Part shown: piece by piece, positions 1 through 9,616 of the stretch | How the letters are laid out: each line of letters opens with the position of its first letter | Position numbering within the stretch: the first letter of the stretch is position 1 | Source: Chaunax sp. Z400 | Taxonomy: Eukaryota; Chordata; Actinopteri; Lophiiformes; Chaunacidae | Length of the DNA: 64,000 nucleotides | NCBI GenBank assembly: GCA_037577475.1 | Contig: JBAGJB010000221.1 | Location: 124,001-188,000 of the forward strand | Reading direction: 5' to 3' | The notes under the pieces: generated by a model | Told to the model about the DNA's origin: nothing | Seen by the model: the letters and a program-made list of their open reading frames with translations, nothing else | The model's database searches: none | Made by a program: the position numbers and the translations under genes

Positions 1-232
1 AAGTGAATGGGGTTTGGTTCTCCTATAGTGAATGTGTGTATCTCGGAAACGGAAGGTCGTAGAGACTCGGGACCAACGTCCATCTAGGGGTTTATGTGGT
101 CTCTGAGAACACCAGTCTTTGTCCCGAGTCTGTGCTACCTTCCTTTCCCGAGATATGACATGTCCAGTAGGGGCGTATTTTGAATGTCTGTATCTCGGGA
201 ACGGAAGGTCGTAGAAACTCGCGGACAAGTGT

Positions 233-274
233 GGGTTAGGGGTTAGGGTTAGGGTTAGGTTTAGGGTTAAGGGG
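233..274 (+). repeat. Telomere-like tract, class with TTTAGGG (T1)
   Basis: This 42-nt tract is of TTAGGG type with one GGGG run and one TTTAGGG unit near its end. The same form occurs in the next three T modules (tracts from about 1491, 2722 and 3980) and nowhere else in the window. The four leading G-runs satisfy a G-quadruplex pattern. It follows GTAGAAACTCGCGG, another mark of the first 5 kb. Confidence 0.9.
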
Positions 275-791
275 ATAAAAACTCAATCGGGGTCCTACCC
301 GGGTTGGTAACTTTTGAACGGAAGGTCGTAGAGACTCGGGGATAAGCTCTTTCAATGGTTTTATGGGGTCTCCAAGAACGCCAGCAGGTAAACCGAGTCT
401 CTACGACTTACGGTTCCCGAGATATGACACGTATTTTTTGTGATTTTTGGAATGTTTGTATCTCGGGAACGGAAGGTCGTAGAGATTCGGGGAGAAGTCT
501 GGCGTGTTCAGAGACCACGAATTATGTCAGACGGATCAGGGTCCCGAGTCTCTACGACCTTCCGTTCCCGAGTTATACTCAAGTTTATTTTCCCTTTGAA
601 GTGAATGGGGTTTGGTTCGCCTATAGTGAATGTGTGTATCTCGGAAACGGAAGGTCGTAGAGACTCGGGACCAACGTCCGTCTAGGGGTTTATGTGGTCT
701 CTGAGAACACCAGTCTTTGTCCCGAGTCTGTGCGACCTTCCTTTCCCGAGATATGACATGTCCAGTAGGGGCGTATTTTGAATGTCTGTAT

Positions 792-821
792 CTCGGGAAC
801 GGAAGGTCGTAGAGACTCGGG
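792..821 (+). repeat. 30-bp motif F, example copy
   Basis: This is the core repeated element of the array. It begins and ends with the same hexamer CTCGGG, so it carries 6-bp terminal direct repeats around an 18-bp centre (AACGGAAGGTCGTAGAGA). It begins every module, in the same + orientation. Its centre includes the TAG that terminates most short frames on +. Confidence 0.93.
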
Positions 822-872
822 GAGAAGTCTGGCGTGTTCAGAGACCACGAATTATGTCAGACGGATCAGGGT

Positions 873-902
873 CCCGAGTCTCTACGACCTTCCGTTCCCG
901 AG
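873..902 (-). repeat. 30-bp motif R2, exact reverse complement of F
   Basis: Base-by-base reading shows that 873-902 is the perfect reverse complement of 792-821. The same exact match holds in most B modules, whereas R1 in A and R3 in C carry several changes. R3 typically reads CTGTGCGACC, or CTGTGCTACC in many copies of the first 5 kb. Confidence 0.93.
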
Positions 903-935
903 TTATACTCAAGTTTATTTTCCCTTTGAAGTGAA

Positions 936-953
936 TGGGGTTTGGTTCGCCTA
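936..953. other. Position in the B spacer of the small CCCATT/AATGGG palindrome region
   Basis: In most B spacers CCCATT is followed six bases later by AATGGG, a 6-bp stem with a 6-nt loop (for example at about 4,821-4,838). In this reference B the left arm reads CCCTTT, so the stem is imperfect. It lies in the part of the B spacer that makes it 26 nt longer than the C spacer. Confidence 0.55.
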
Positions 954-969
954 TAGTGAATGTGTGTAT

Positions 970-1121
970 CTCGGAAACGGAAGGTCGTAGAGACTCGGGA
1001 CCAACGTCCGTCTAGGGGTTTATGTGGTCTCTGAGAACACCAGTCTTTGTCCCGAGTCTGTGCTACCTTCCTTTCCCGAGATATGACATGTCCAGTAGGG
1101 GCGTATTTTGAATGTCTGTAT
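970..1121 (+). repeat. Reference copy of module C (152 bp)
   Basis: Module C consists of motif F' at 970-999, a 51-nt loop at 1000-1050 (begins ACCAACGTCCGTC, ends CCAGTCTTTGT), a degenerate reverse motif R3 at 1051-1080, and a 41-nt spacer at 1081-1121 (contains CCAGTAGGGGCG). The loop is homologous to A in direct orientation, about 31 of 51 positions without gaps. When C follows B the motif starts CTCGGAAAC (F') or a variant of it; when C follows A it starts CTCGGGAAC. C is the junction module: A, B or T may follow it. Confidence 0.9.
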
Positions 1122-4100
1122 CTCGGGAACGGAAGGTCGTAGAGACTCGGGGAAAAGTCTGGCGTGTTCAGAGACCACGAATAATGTCAGACGGATCAGG
1201 GTCCCGAGTCTCTACGACCTTCCGTTCCCGAGTTATACTCAAGTTTATTTTCCCATTGAAGTGAATGGGGTTTGGTTCTCCTATAGTGAATGTGTGTATC
1301 TCGGAAACGGAAGGTCGTAGAGACTCGGGACCAACGTCCATCTAGGGGTTTATGTGGTCTCTGAGAACACCAGTCTTTGTCCCGAGTCTGTGCTACCTTC
1401 CTTTCCCGAGATATGACATGTCCAGTAGGGGCGTATTTTGAATGTCTGTATCTCGGGAACGGAAGGTCGTAGAAACTCGCGGACAAGTGTGGGTTAGGGG
1501 TTAGGGTTAGGGTTAGGTTTAGGGTTAAGGGGATAAAAACTCAATCGGGGTCCTACCCGGGTTGGTAACTTTTGAACGGAAGGTCGTAGAGACTCGGGGA
1601 TAAGCTCTTTCAATGGTTTTATGGGGTCTCCAAGAACGCCAGCAGGTAAACCGAGTCTCTACGACTTACGGTTCCCGAGATATGACACGTATTTTTTGTG
1701 ATTTTTGGAATGTTTGTATCTCGGGAACGGAAGGTCGTAGAGATTCGGGGAGAAGTCTGGCGTGTTCAGAGACCACGAATTATGTCAGACGGATCAGGGT
1801 CCCGAGTCTCTACGACCTTCCGTTCCCGAGTTATACTCAAGTTTATTTTCCCATTGAAGTGAATGGGGTTTGGTTCGCCTATAGTGAATGTGTGTATCTC
1901 GGAAACGGAAGGTCGTAGAGACTCGGGACCAACGTCCGTGTAAGGGTTTATGTGGTCTCTGAGAACACCAGTCTTTGTCCCGAGTCTGTGCTACCTTCCT
2001 TTCCCGAGATATGACATGTCCAGTAGGGGCGTATTTTGAATGTCTCTATCTCGGGAACAGAAGGTCGTAGAGACTCGGGGATAAGCTCTTTCAATGGTTT
2101 TATGGGGTCTCCAAGAACGCCAGCAGGTAAACCGAGTCTCTACGACTTACGGTTCCCGAGATATGACATGTATTTTTGGTGATTTTTGGAATGTTTGTAT
2201 CTCGGGAACGGAAGGTCGTAGAGACTCGGGACCAACGTCCATCTAGGGGTTTATGTGGTCTCTGAGAACACCAGTCTGTGTCCCGAGTCTGTGCGACCTT
2301 CCTTTCCCGAGATATGACATGTCCAGTAGGGGCGTATTTTGAATGTCTGTATCTCGGGAACGGAAGGTCGTAGAGACTCGGGGAGAAGTCTGGCGTGTTC
2401 AGAGACCACGAATTATGTTAGACGGATCAGGGTCCCGAGTCTCTACGACCTTCCGTTCCCGAGTTATACTCAAGTTTATTTTCCCATTGAAGTGAATGGG
2501 GTTTGGTTCGCCCATAGTGAATGTGTGTATCTCGGAAACGGAAGGTCGTAGGGACTCGGGACCAACGTCCGTCTAGGGGTTTATGTGGTCTCTGAGAACA
2601 CCAGTCTTTGTCCCGAGTCTGTGCTACCTTCCTTTCCCGAGATATGACATGTCCAGTAGGGGCGTATTTTGAATGTCTGTATCTCGGGAACGGAAGGTCG
2701 TAGAAACTCGCGGACAAGTGTGGGTTAGGGGTTAGGGTTAGGGTTAGGTTTAGGGTTAAGGGGATAAAAACTCAATCGGGGTCCTACCCGGGTTGGTAAC
2801 TTTTGAACGGAAGGTCGTAGAGACTCGGGGATAAGCTCTTTCAATGGTTTTATGGGGTCTCCAAGAACGCCAGCAGGTAAACCGAGTCTCTACGATTTAC
2901 GGTTCCCGAGATATGACATGTATTTTTGGTGATTTTTGGAATGTTTGTATCTCGGGAACGGAAGGTCGTAGAGACTCGGGGAGAAGTCTGTCGTGTTCAG
3001 AGACCACGAATTATGTCCGACGGATCAGGGTCCCGAGTCTCTACGACCTTCCGTTCCCGAGTCATACTCAAGTTTATTTTCCCATTGAAGTGAATGGGGT
3101 TTGGTTCGCCTATAGTGAATATGTGTATCTCGGAAACGGAAGGTCGTAGAGACTCGGGACCAACGTCCGTCTAGGGGTTTATGTGGTCTCTGAGAACACC
3201 AGTCTTTGTCCCGAGTCTGTGCTACCTTCCTTTCCCGAGATATGACATGTCCAGTAGGGGCGTATTTTGAATGTCTGTATCTCGGGAACGGAAGGTCGTA
3301 GAGACTCGGGGAGAAGTCTGGCATGTTCAGAGACCACGAATTATGTCAGATGGATCAGGGTCCCGAGTCTCTACGACCTTCCGTTCCCGAGTTATACTCA
3401 AGTTTATTTTCCCTTTGAAGTGAATGGGGTTTGGTTCGCCTATAGTGAATGTGTGTATCTCGGAAACGGAAGGTCGTAGAGACTCGGGACCAACGTCCGT
3501 CTAGGGGTTTATGTGGTCTCTGAGAACACCAGTCTTTGTCCCGAGTCTGTGCTACCTTCCTTTCCCGAGATATGACATGTCCAGTAGGGGCGTATTTTGA
3601 ATGTCTGTATCTCGGGAACGGAAGGTCGTAGAGACTCGGGGAAAAGTCTGGCGTGTTCAGAGACCACGAATAGTGTCAGACGGATCAGGGTCCCGAGTCT
3701 CTACGACCTTCCGTTCCCGAGTTATACTCAAGTTTATTTTCCCATTGAAGTGAATGGGGTTTGGTTCTCCTATAGTGAATGTGTGTATCTCGGAAACGGA
3801 AGGTCGTAGAGACTCGGGACCAACGTCCATCTAGGGGTTTATGTGGTCTCTGAGAACACCAGTCTTTGTCCCGAGTCTGTGCTACCTTCCTTTCCCGAGA
3901 TATGACATGTCCAGTAGGGGCGTATTTTGAATGTCTGTATCTCGGGAACGGAAGGTCGTAGAAACTCGCGGACAAGTGTGGGTTAGGGGTTAGGGTTAGG
4001 GTTAGGTTTAGGGTTAAGGGGATAAAAACTCAATCGGGGTCCTACCTGGGTTGGTAACTTTTGAACGGAAGGTCGTAGAGACTCGGGGATAAGCTCTTTC

Positions 4101-4538
4101 AATGGTTTTATGGGGTCTCCAAGAACGCCAGCAGGTAAACCGAGTCTCTACGACTTACGGTTCCCGAGATATGACACGTATTTTTTGTGATTTTTGGAAT
4201 GTTTGTATCTCGGGAACGGAAGGTCGTAGAGACTCGGGGAGAAGTCTGGCGTGTTCAGAGACCACGAATTATGTCAGACGGATCAGGGTCCCGAGTCTCT
4301 ACGACCTTCCGTTCCCGAGTTATACTCAAGTTTATTTTCCCATTGAAGTGAATGGGGTTTGGTTCGCCTATAGAGAATGTGTGTATCTCGGAAACGGAAG
4401 GTCGTAGAGACTCGGGACCAACGTCTGTGTAGGGTTTTATGTGGTCTCTGAGAACACCAGTCTTTGTCCCGAGTCTGTGCTACCTTCCTTTCCCGAGATA
4501 TGACATGTCCAGTAGGGGCGTATTTTGAATGTCTCTAT

Positions 4539-4689
4539 CTCGGGAACGGAAGGTCGTAGAGACTCGGGGATAAGCTCTTTCAATGGTTTTATGGGGTCTC
4601 CAAGAACGCCAGCAGGTAAACCGAGTCTCTACGACTTACAGTTCCCGAGATATGACATGTATTTTTGGTGATTTTTGGAATGTTTGTAT
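4539..4689 (+). repeat. Reference copy of module A (151 bp)
   Basis: Module A consists of motif F at 4539-4568, a 51-nt loop at 4569-4619 (begins GATAAGCTCTTTC, ends CCAGCAGGTAA), a degenerate reverse motif R1 at 4620-4649, and a 40-nt AT-rich spacer at 4650-4689 with two ATTTTTGG repeats. R1 differs from the exact reverse complement at about four of 30 positions. In A the inverted arms extend about 3 bp outward (TAT before F, ATA after R1). I count about 94 A modules in the window, 71 following a T and 23 following a C. A is the only module ever found directly after T. Variant loops include AAGAATGCC, AACGGCAGC and AACGCTAGC, which are useful as lineage marks. Confidence 0.9.
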
Positions 4690-5058
4690 CTCGGGAACGG
4701 AAGGTCGTAGAGACTCGGGGAGAAGTCTGGCGTGTTCAGAGACCACGAATTATGTCCGACGGATCAGGGTCCCGAGTCTCTACGACCTTCCGTTCCCGAG
4801 TTATACTCAAGTTTATTTTCCCATTGAAGTGAATGGGGTTTGGTTCGCCTATAGTGAATGTGTGTATCTGGGAAACGGAAGGTCGTAGAGACTCGGGACC
4901 AACGTCCGTCTAGGGGTTTATGTGGTCTCTGAGAACACCAGTCTTTGTCCAGAGTCTGTGCGACCTTCCTTTCCCGAGATATGACATGTCCAGTAGGGGC
5001 GTATTTTGAATGTCTGTATCTCGGGAACGGAAGGTCGTAGAAACTCGCGGACAAGTGC

Positions 5059-5100
5059 GGGTTAGGGGTTAGGGTTACGGTTAGGGTTAGGGTTAAGGGG
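5059..5100 (+). repeat. Telomere-like tract with TTACGG interruption (T5)
   Basis: Six telomere-like units are present with one TTACGG, preceded by AAGTGCGG in place of AAGTGTGG. A tract of the same form recurs 51 kb away at 56,313-56,354, again beside GTAGAAACTCGCGG. Confidence 0.88.
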
Positions 5101-5947
5101 ATAAAAACTCAATCGGGGCCCTACCCGGGTTGGTAACTTTTGAACGGAATGTCGTAGAGACTCAGGGATAAGCTCTTTCAATGGTTTTATGGGGTCTCCA
5201 AGAACGCCAGCAGGTAAACCGAGTCTCTACGACTTACGGTTCCCGAGATATGACATGTATTTTTGATGATTTTTGGAATGTTTGTATCTCGGGAACGGAA
5301 GGTCGTAGAGACTCGGGGAGAAGTCTGTCGTGTTCAGAGACCACGAATTATGTCCGACGGATCAAGGTCCCGAGTCTCTACGACCTTCCGTTCCCGAGTC
5401 ATACTCAAGTTTATTTTCCCATTGAAGTGAATGGGGTTTGGTTCGCCTATAGTGAATATGTGTATCTCGGAAACGGAAGGTCGTAGAGACTCGGGACCAA
5501 CGTCCGTCTAGGGGTTTATGTGGTCTCTGAGAACACCAGTCTTTGTCCCGAGTCTGTGCGACCTTCCTTTCCCGAGATATGACATGTCCAGTAGGGGCGT
5601 ATTTTGAATGTCTGTATCTCGGGAACGGAAGGTCGTAGAGACTCGGGGAGAAGTCTGGCGTGTTCAGAGACCACGAATTATGTCCGACGGATCAGGGTCC
5701 CGAGTCTCTACGACCTTCCGTTCCCGAGTTATACTCAAGTTTATTTTCCCATTGAAGTGAATGGGCTTTGGTTCGCCTATAGTGAATGTGTGTATCTCGG
5801 AAACGGAAGGTCGTAGAGACTCGGGACCAACGTCCGTCGAGGGGTTTATGTGGTCTCTGAGAACACCAGTCTTTGTCCCGAGTCTGTGCGACCTTCCTTT
5901 CCCGAGATATGACATGTCCAGTAGGGGCGTATTTTGAATGTCTGTAT

Positions 5948-6063
5948 CTCGGGAACGGAAGGTCGTAGAGACTCGCGGACAAGTGTGGGTTAGGGGTTAG
6001 GGTTAGGGTTAGGGTTAGGTTAAGGGGATAAAAACTCAATCGGGGCCCTACCCGGGTTGGTAA
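5948..6063 (+). repeat. Reference copy of telomere-bearing module T (116 bp)
   Basis: T starts with a full F motif whose last bases read ACTCGCGG instead of ACTCGGGG. An ACAAGTGT linker follows, then the telomere-like tract (5987-6027 here), then a 36-nt tail with GGATAAAAACTC and GGGCCCTACCCGGG, which ends where the next motif resumes in mid-sequence as TTTTGAACGGAAGG. The first bases of F are thus missing on the right side. This looks like a single ancestral insertion or repair junction inside a motif, later amplified. Lengths range from 110 to 127 bp, almost all from changes in the telomeric tract. All 71 copies lie in the same orientation between a C and an A. Confidence 0.9.
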
Positions 6064-7635
6064 CTTTTGAACGGAAGGTCGTAGAGACTCGGGGATAAGC
6101 TCTTTCAATGGTTTTATGGGGTCTCCAAGAACGCCAGCAGGTAAACCGAGTCCCTACGACTTACGGTTCCCGAGATATGACATGTATTTTTGGTGATTTT
6201 TGGAATGTTTGTATCTCGGGAACGGAAGGTCGTAGAGACTCGGGACCAACGTCCGTCTAGGGGTTTATGTGGTCTCTGAGAACACCAGTCTTTGTCCCGA
6301 GTCTGTGCGACCTTCCTTTCCCGAGATATGACATGTCCAGTAGGGGCGTATTTTGAATGTCTGTATCTCGGGAACGGAAGGTCGTAGAGACTCGGGGATA
6401 AGCTCTTTCAATGGTTTTATGGGGTCTCCAAGAACGCCAGCAGGTAAACCGAGTCTCTACGACTTACGGTTCCCGAGATATGACATGTATTTTTGGTGAT
6501 TTTTGGAATGTTTGTATCTCGGGAACGGAAGGTCGTAGAGACTCGGGGAGAAGTCTGGCGTGTTCAGAGACCACGAATTATGTCCGACGGATCAGGGTCC
6601 CGAGTCTCTACGACCTTCCGTTCCCGAGTTATACTCAAGTTAATCTTCCCATTGAAGTGAATGGGGTTTGGTTCGCTTATAGTGAATGTGTGTATCTCTG
6701 AAACGGAAGGTCGTAGAGACTCGGGACCAACGTCCTTCTGGGGGTTTATGTGGTCTCTGAGAACACCAGTCTTTGTCCCGAGTCTGTGCGACCTTCCTTT
6801 CCCGAGATATGACATGTCCAGTAGGGGTGTATTTTGAATGTCTGTATCTCGGGAACGGAAGGTCGTAGAGACTCGCAGACAAGTGTGGGTTAGGGGTTAG
6901 GGTTAGGGTTAGGGTTAGGTTAAGGGGATAAAAACTCAATCGGGGCCCTACCCGGGTTGGTAACTTTTGAACGGAAGGTCGTAGAGACTCGGGGATAAGC
7001 TCTTTCAATGGTTTTATGGGGTCTCCAAGAACGCCAGCAGGTAAACCGAGTCCCTACGACTTACGGTTCCCGAGATATGACATGTATTTTTGGTGATTTT
7101 TGGAATGTTTGTATCTCGGGAACGGAAGGTCGTAGAGACTCGGGACCAACGTCCGTCTAGGGGTTTATGTGGTCTCTGAGAACACCAGTCTTTGTCCCGA
7201 GTCTGTGCGACCTTCCTTTCCCGAGATATGACATGTCCAGTAGGGGCGTATTTTGAATGTCTGTATCTCGGGAACGGAAGGTCGTAGAGACTCGGGGAGA
7301 AGTCTGGCGTGTTCAGAGACCACGAATTATGTCCGACGGATCAGGGTCCCGAGTCTCTACGACCTTCCGTTCCCGAGTTATACTCAAGTTTATTTTCCCA
7401 TTGAAGTGAATGGGCTTTGGTTCGCCTATAGTGAATGTGTGTATCTCGGAAACGGAAGGTCGTAGAGACTCGGGACCAACGTCCGTCTAGGGGTTTATGT
7501 GGTCTCTGAGAACACCAGTCTTTGTCCCGAGTCTGTGCGACCTTCCTTTCCCGAGATATGACATGTCCAGTAAGGGCGTATTTTGAATGTCTGTATCTCG
7601 GGAACGGAAGGTCGTAGAGACTCGCGGACAAGTGT

Positions 7636-7675
7636 GGGTTAGGGGTTAGGGTTAGGGTTACGTTAGGTTAAGGGG
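7636..7675 (+). repeat. Telomere-like tract with TTACG interruption (T8)
   Basis: This 40-nt tract ends TTAGGGTTACGTTAGG. The same variant is seen at about 13,200 and 30,460. The last two are partners in the 17,260-bp duplication. Confidence 0.87.
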
Positions 7676-8980
7676 ATAAAAACTCAATCGGGGCCCTACC
7701 CGGGTTGGTAACTTTTGAACGGAAGGTCGTAGAGACTCGGGGATAAGCTCTTTCAATGGTTTTATGGGGTCTCCAAGAACGCCAGCAGGTAAACCGAGTC
7801 CCTACGACTTACGGTTCCCGAGATATGACATGTATTTTTGGTGATTTTTGGAATGTTTGTATCTCGGGAACGGAAGGTTGTAGAGACTCGGGGAGAAGTC
7901 TGGCGTGTTCAGAGACCACGAATTATGTCCGACGGATCAGGGTCCCGAGTCTCTACGACCTTCCGTTCCCGAGTTATACTCAAGTTAATTTTCCCATTGA
8001 AGTGAATGGGGTTTGGTTCGCCTATAGTGAATGTGTGTATCTCGGAAACGGAAGGTCGTAGAGACTCGGGACCAACGTCCTTCTAGGGGTTTATGTGGTC
8101 TCTGAGAACACCAGTCTTTGTCCCGAGTCTGTGCGACCTTCCTTTCCCGAGATATGACATGTCCAGTAGGGGCGTATTTTGAATGTCTGTATCTCGGGAA
8201 CGGAAGGTCGTAGAGACTCGCGGACAAGTGTGGGTTAGGGGTTAGGGTTAGGGTTAGGGTTAGGTTAAGGGGATAAAAACTCAATCGGGGCCCTACCCGG
8301 GTTGGTAACTTTTGAACGGAAGGTCGTAGAGACTCGGGGATAAGCTCTTTCAATGGTTTTATGGGGTCTCCAAGAACGCCAGCAGGTAAACCGAGTCCCT
8401 ACGACTTACGTTTCCCGAGATATGACATGTATTTTTGGTGATTTTTGGAATGTTTGTATCTCGGGAACGGAAGGTCGTAGAGACTCGGGACCAACGTCCG
8501 TCTAGGGGTTTATGTGGTCTCTGAGAACACCAGTCTTTGTCCCGAGTCTGTGCGACCTTCCTTTCCCGAGATATGACATGTCCAGTAGGGGCGTATTTTG
8601 AATGTCTGTATCTCGGGAACGGAAGGTCGTAGAGACTCGGGGAGAAGTCTGGCGTGTTCAGAGACCACGAATTATGTCCGACGGATCAGGGTCCCGAGTC
8701 TCTACGACCTTCCGTTCCCGAGTTATACTCAAGTTTATTTTCCCATTGAAGTGAATGGGCTTTGGTTCGCCTATGGTGAATGTGTGTATCTCGGAAACGG
8801 AAGGTCGTAGAGACTCGGGACCAACGTCCGTCTAGGGGTTTATGTGGTCTCTGAGAACACCAGTCTTTGTCCCGAGTCTGTGCGACCTTCCTTTCCCGAG
8901 ATATGACATGTCCAGTAGGGGCGTATTTTGAATGTCTGTATCTCGGGAACGGAAGGTCGTAGAGACTCGCGGACAAGTGT

Positions 8981-9020
8981 GGGTTAGGGGTTAGGGTTAG
9001 GGTTAGGTTAGGTTAAGGGG
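8981..9020 (+). repeat. Telomere-like tract, TTAGGTTAGGTTAAGG ending (T10)
   Basis: This 40-nt tract ends in two 5-bp TTAGG units. This form is common at the end of ACBCT units (for example tracts near 10,325, 22,714, 26,241, 48,012 and 63,127). The TTAGG units are degenerate TTAGGG rather than evidence of an arthropod telomere. Confidence 0.88.
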
Positions 9021-9576
9021 ATAAAAACTCAATCGGGGCCCTACCCGGGTTGGTAACTTTTGAACGGAAGGTCGTAGAGACTCGGGGATAAGCTCTTTCA
9101 ATGGTTTTATGGGGTCTCCAAGAACGCCAGCAGGTAAACCGAGTCCCTACGACTTACGTTTCCCGAGATATGACATGTATTTTTGGTGATTTTTGGAATG
9201 TTTGTATCTCGGGAACGGAAGGTCGTAGAGACTCGGGGAGAAGTCTGGCGTGTTCAGAGACCACGAATTATGTCCGACGGATCAGGGTCCCGAGTCTCTA
9301 CGACCTTCCGTTCCCGAGTTATACTCAAGTTCATTTTCCCATTGAAGTGAATGGGGTTTGGTTCGCCTATAGTGAATGTGTGTATCTCGGAAACGGAAGG
9401 TCGTAGAGACTCGGGACCAACGTCCGTCTAGGGGTTTATGTGGTCTCTGAGAACACCAGTCTTTGTCCCGAGTCTGTGCGACCTTCCTTTCCCGAGATAT
9501 GACATGTCCAGTAGGGGCGTATTTTGAATGTCTGTATCTCGGGAACGGAAGGTCGTAGAGACTCGCGGACAAGTGT

Positions 9577-9616
9577 GGGTTAGGGGTTAGGGTTAGGGTT
9601 AGGTTAGTTTAAGGGG
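9577..9616 (+). repeat. Telomere-like tract, TTAGTTTAAGG ending (T11)
   Basis: This 40-nt tract differs from the previous class by a G-to-T change in the last unit. It is typical of ABCT units and dominates 35.9-47.3 kb, where 596-bp and 1,077-bp units were amplified. Confidence 0.88.

Larger units (their letters stand above)
792..902. repeat. Perfect 30-bp inverted repeat with 51-nt loop (B hairpin), example
   Basis: F and R2 form a 30-bp perfect stem separated by 51 nt, a 111-bp unit able to extrude as a cruciform or fold as single-stranded DNA or RNA. The same 30-51-30 geometry occurs in A (4539-4649) and C (970-1080) with imperfect stems. It resembles a small element with terminal inverted repeats, but I see no target-site duplication and no isolated copy, so a MITE origin is only a possibility. 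Confidence 0.85.
792..969 (+). repeat. Reference copy of module B (178 bp)
   Basis: Module B consists of motif F at 792-821, a 51-nt loop at 822-872 (begins GAGAAGTCTGGCG), the exact reverse-complement motif R2 at 873-902, and a 67-nt spacer at 903-969. The 67-nt spacer is 26 nt longer than in C. It contains a small palindrome, CCCATT, six bases, then AATGGG, in most copies. Its loop aligns to the C loop only as the reverse complement (about 30 of 51 positions without gaps). B is always followed by C. Variants at the spacer (AAGTTTATT, AAGTTCATT, AAGTTAATT; GGGGTTTGG or GGGCTTTGG) track position in the higher-order unit. Confidence 0.9.
1..5136. repeat. Block 1: divergent left-hand variant class
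   Basis: Module order: end of B (1-41), C, T; A B C B C B C T (311-1568); A B C A C B C T (1569-2799); A B C B C B C T (2800-4057); A B C A B C T (4058-5136). Marks confined to or enriched here are GTAGAAACTCGCGG, TTTAGGG in the tract, GGGGTCCTACC or CCTACCTGG in the T tail, GTGCTACCTTCC in R3, and ATTATGTCAGACGG in the B loop. The repeat offset is 2,489 bp (792-1,897 against 3,281-4,386), with a 1,258-bp sub-period. All B spacers up to 5,465 carry GGGGTTTGG. Confidence 0.86.
5137..7711. repeat. Block 2: transitional units
   Basis: Module order: A B C B C T (5137-6063); A C A B C T (6064-6963); A C B C T (6964-7711). Here the B loop changes to ATTATGTCCGACGG, GTGCGACC replaces GTGCTACC in R3, GTAGAGACTCGCGG replaces GTAGAAACTCGCGG, and the first GGGCTTTGG B spacer appears (5,618 onward). 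These are the states found through most of the rest of the array, so this is the boundary between the left-hand class and the homogenised core. Confidence 0.84.

Noticed and set aside
233..274. A true chromosome end or plant-type TTTAGGG telomere
   Set aside because: The tract is only 42 nt with a single TTTAGGG unit and is followed by more array, so it is interstitial and predominantly TTAGGG.
355..660. Recurring short open frames of 65-138 codons on both strands, including one starting MVLWGLQERQQVNRV
   Set aside because: They overlap on both strands, are bounded by the stop in the F motif, recur with every module, differ by ordinary satellite-type substitutions, and cannot be joined across modules because module lengths are not all multiples of three. 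I see no domain, signal peptide or codon bias.
792..902. MITE or other transposon with 30-bp terminal inverted repeats
   Set aside because: No isolated insertion, no clear target-site duplication and no transposase are visible; the units occur only as contiguous modules. It remains a possible distant origin for the 111-bp unit, not a supported call.
940..969. Pol III B-box or tRNA-like sequence at GGTTCGCCTATAG in the B spacer
   Set aside because: Only the GGTTCG part fits; the rest of the B box and any A box or cloverleaf are missing.
921..969. CENP-B box in the TTCG-containing B spacer
   Set aside because: The required A and CGGG positions after TTCG do not match, so there is no sequence support for a centromeric CENP-B site.
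792..1121. CRISPR-like array (30-bp repeats separated by 51-nt spacers)
   Set aside because: The repeats alternate in orientation and the intervening sequences are the same three recurring loops rather than unique spacers. No cas gene is present and the telomere-like tracts indicate a eukaryote.
8981..9020. Arthropod-type TTAGG telomere repeat
   Set aside because: The 5-bp units are only one or two per tract, following several perfect TTAGGG units, so they are degenerate copies of the 6-bp repeat.
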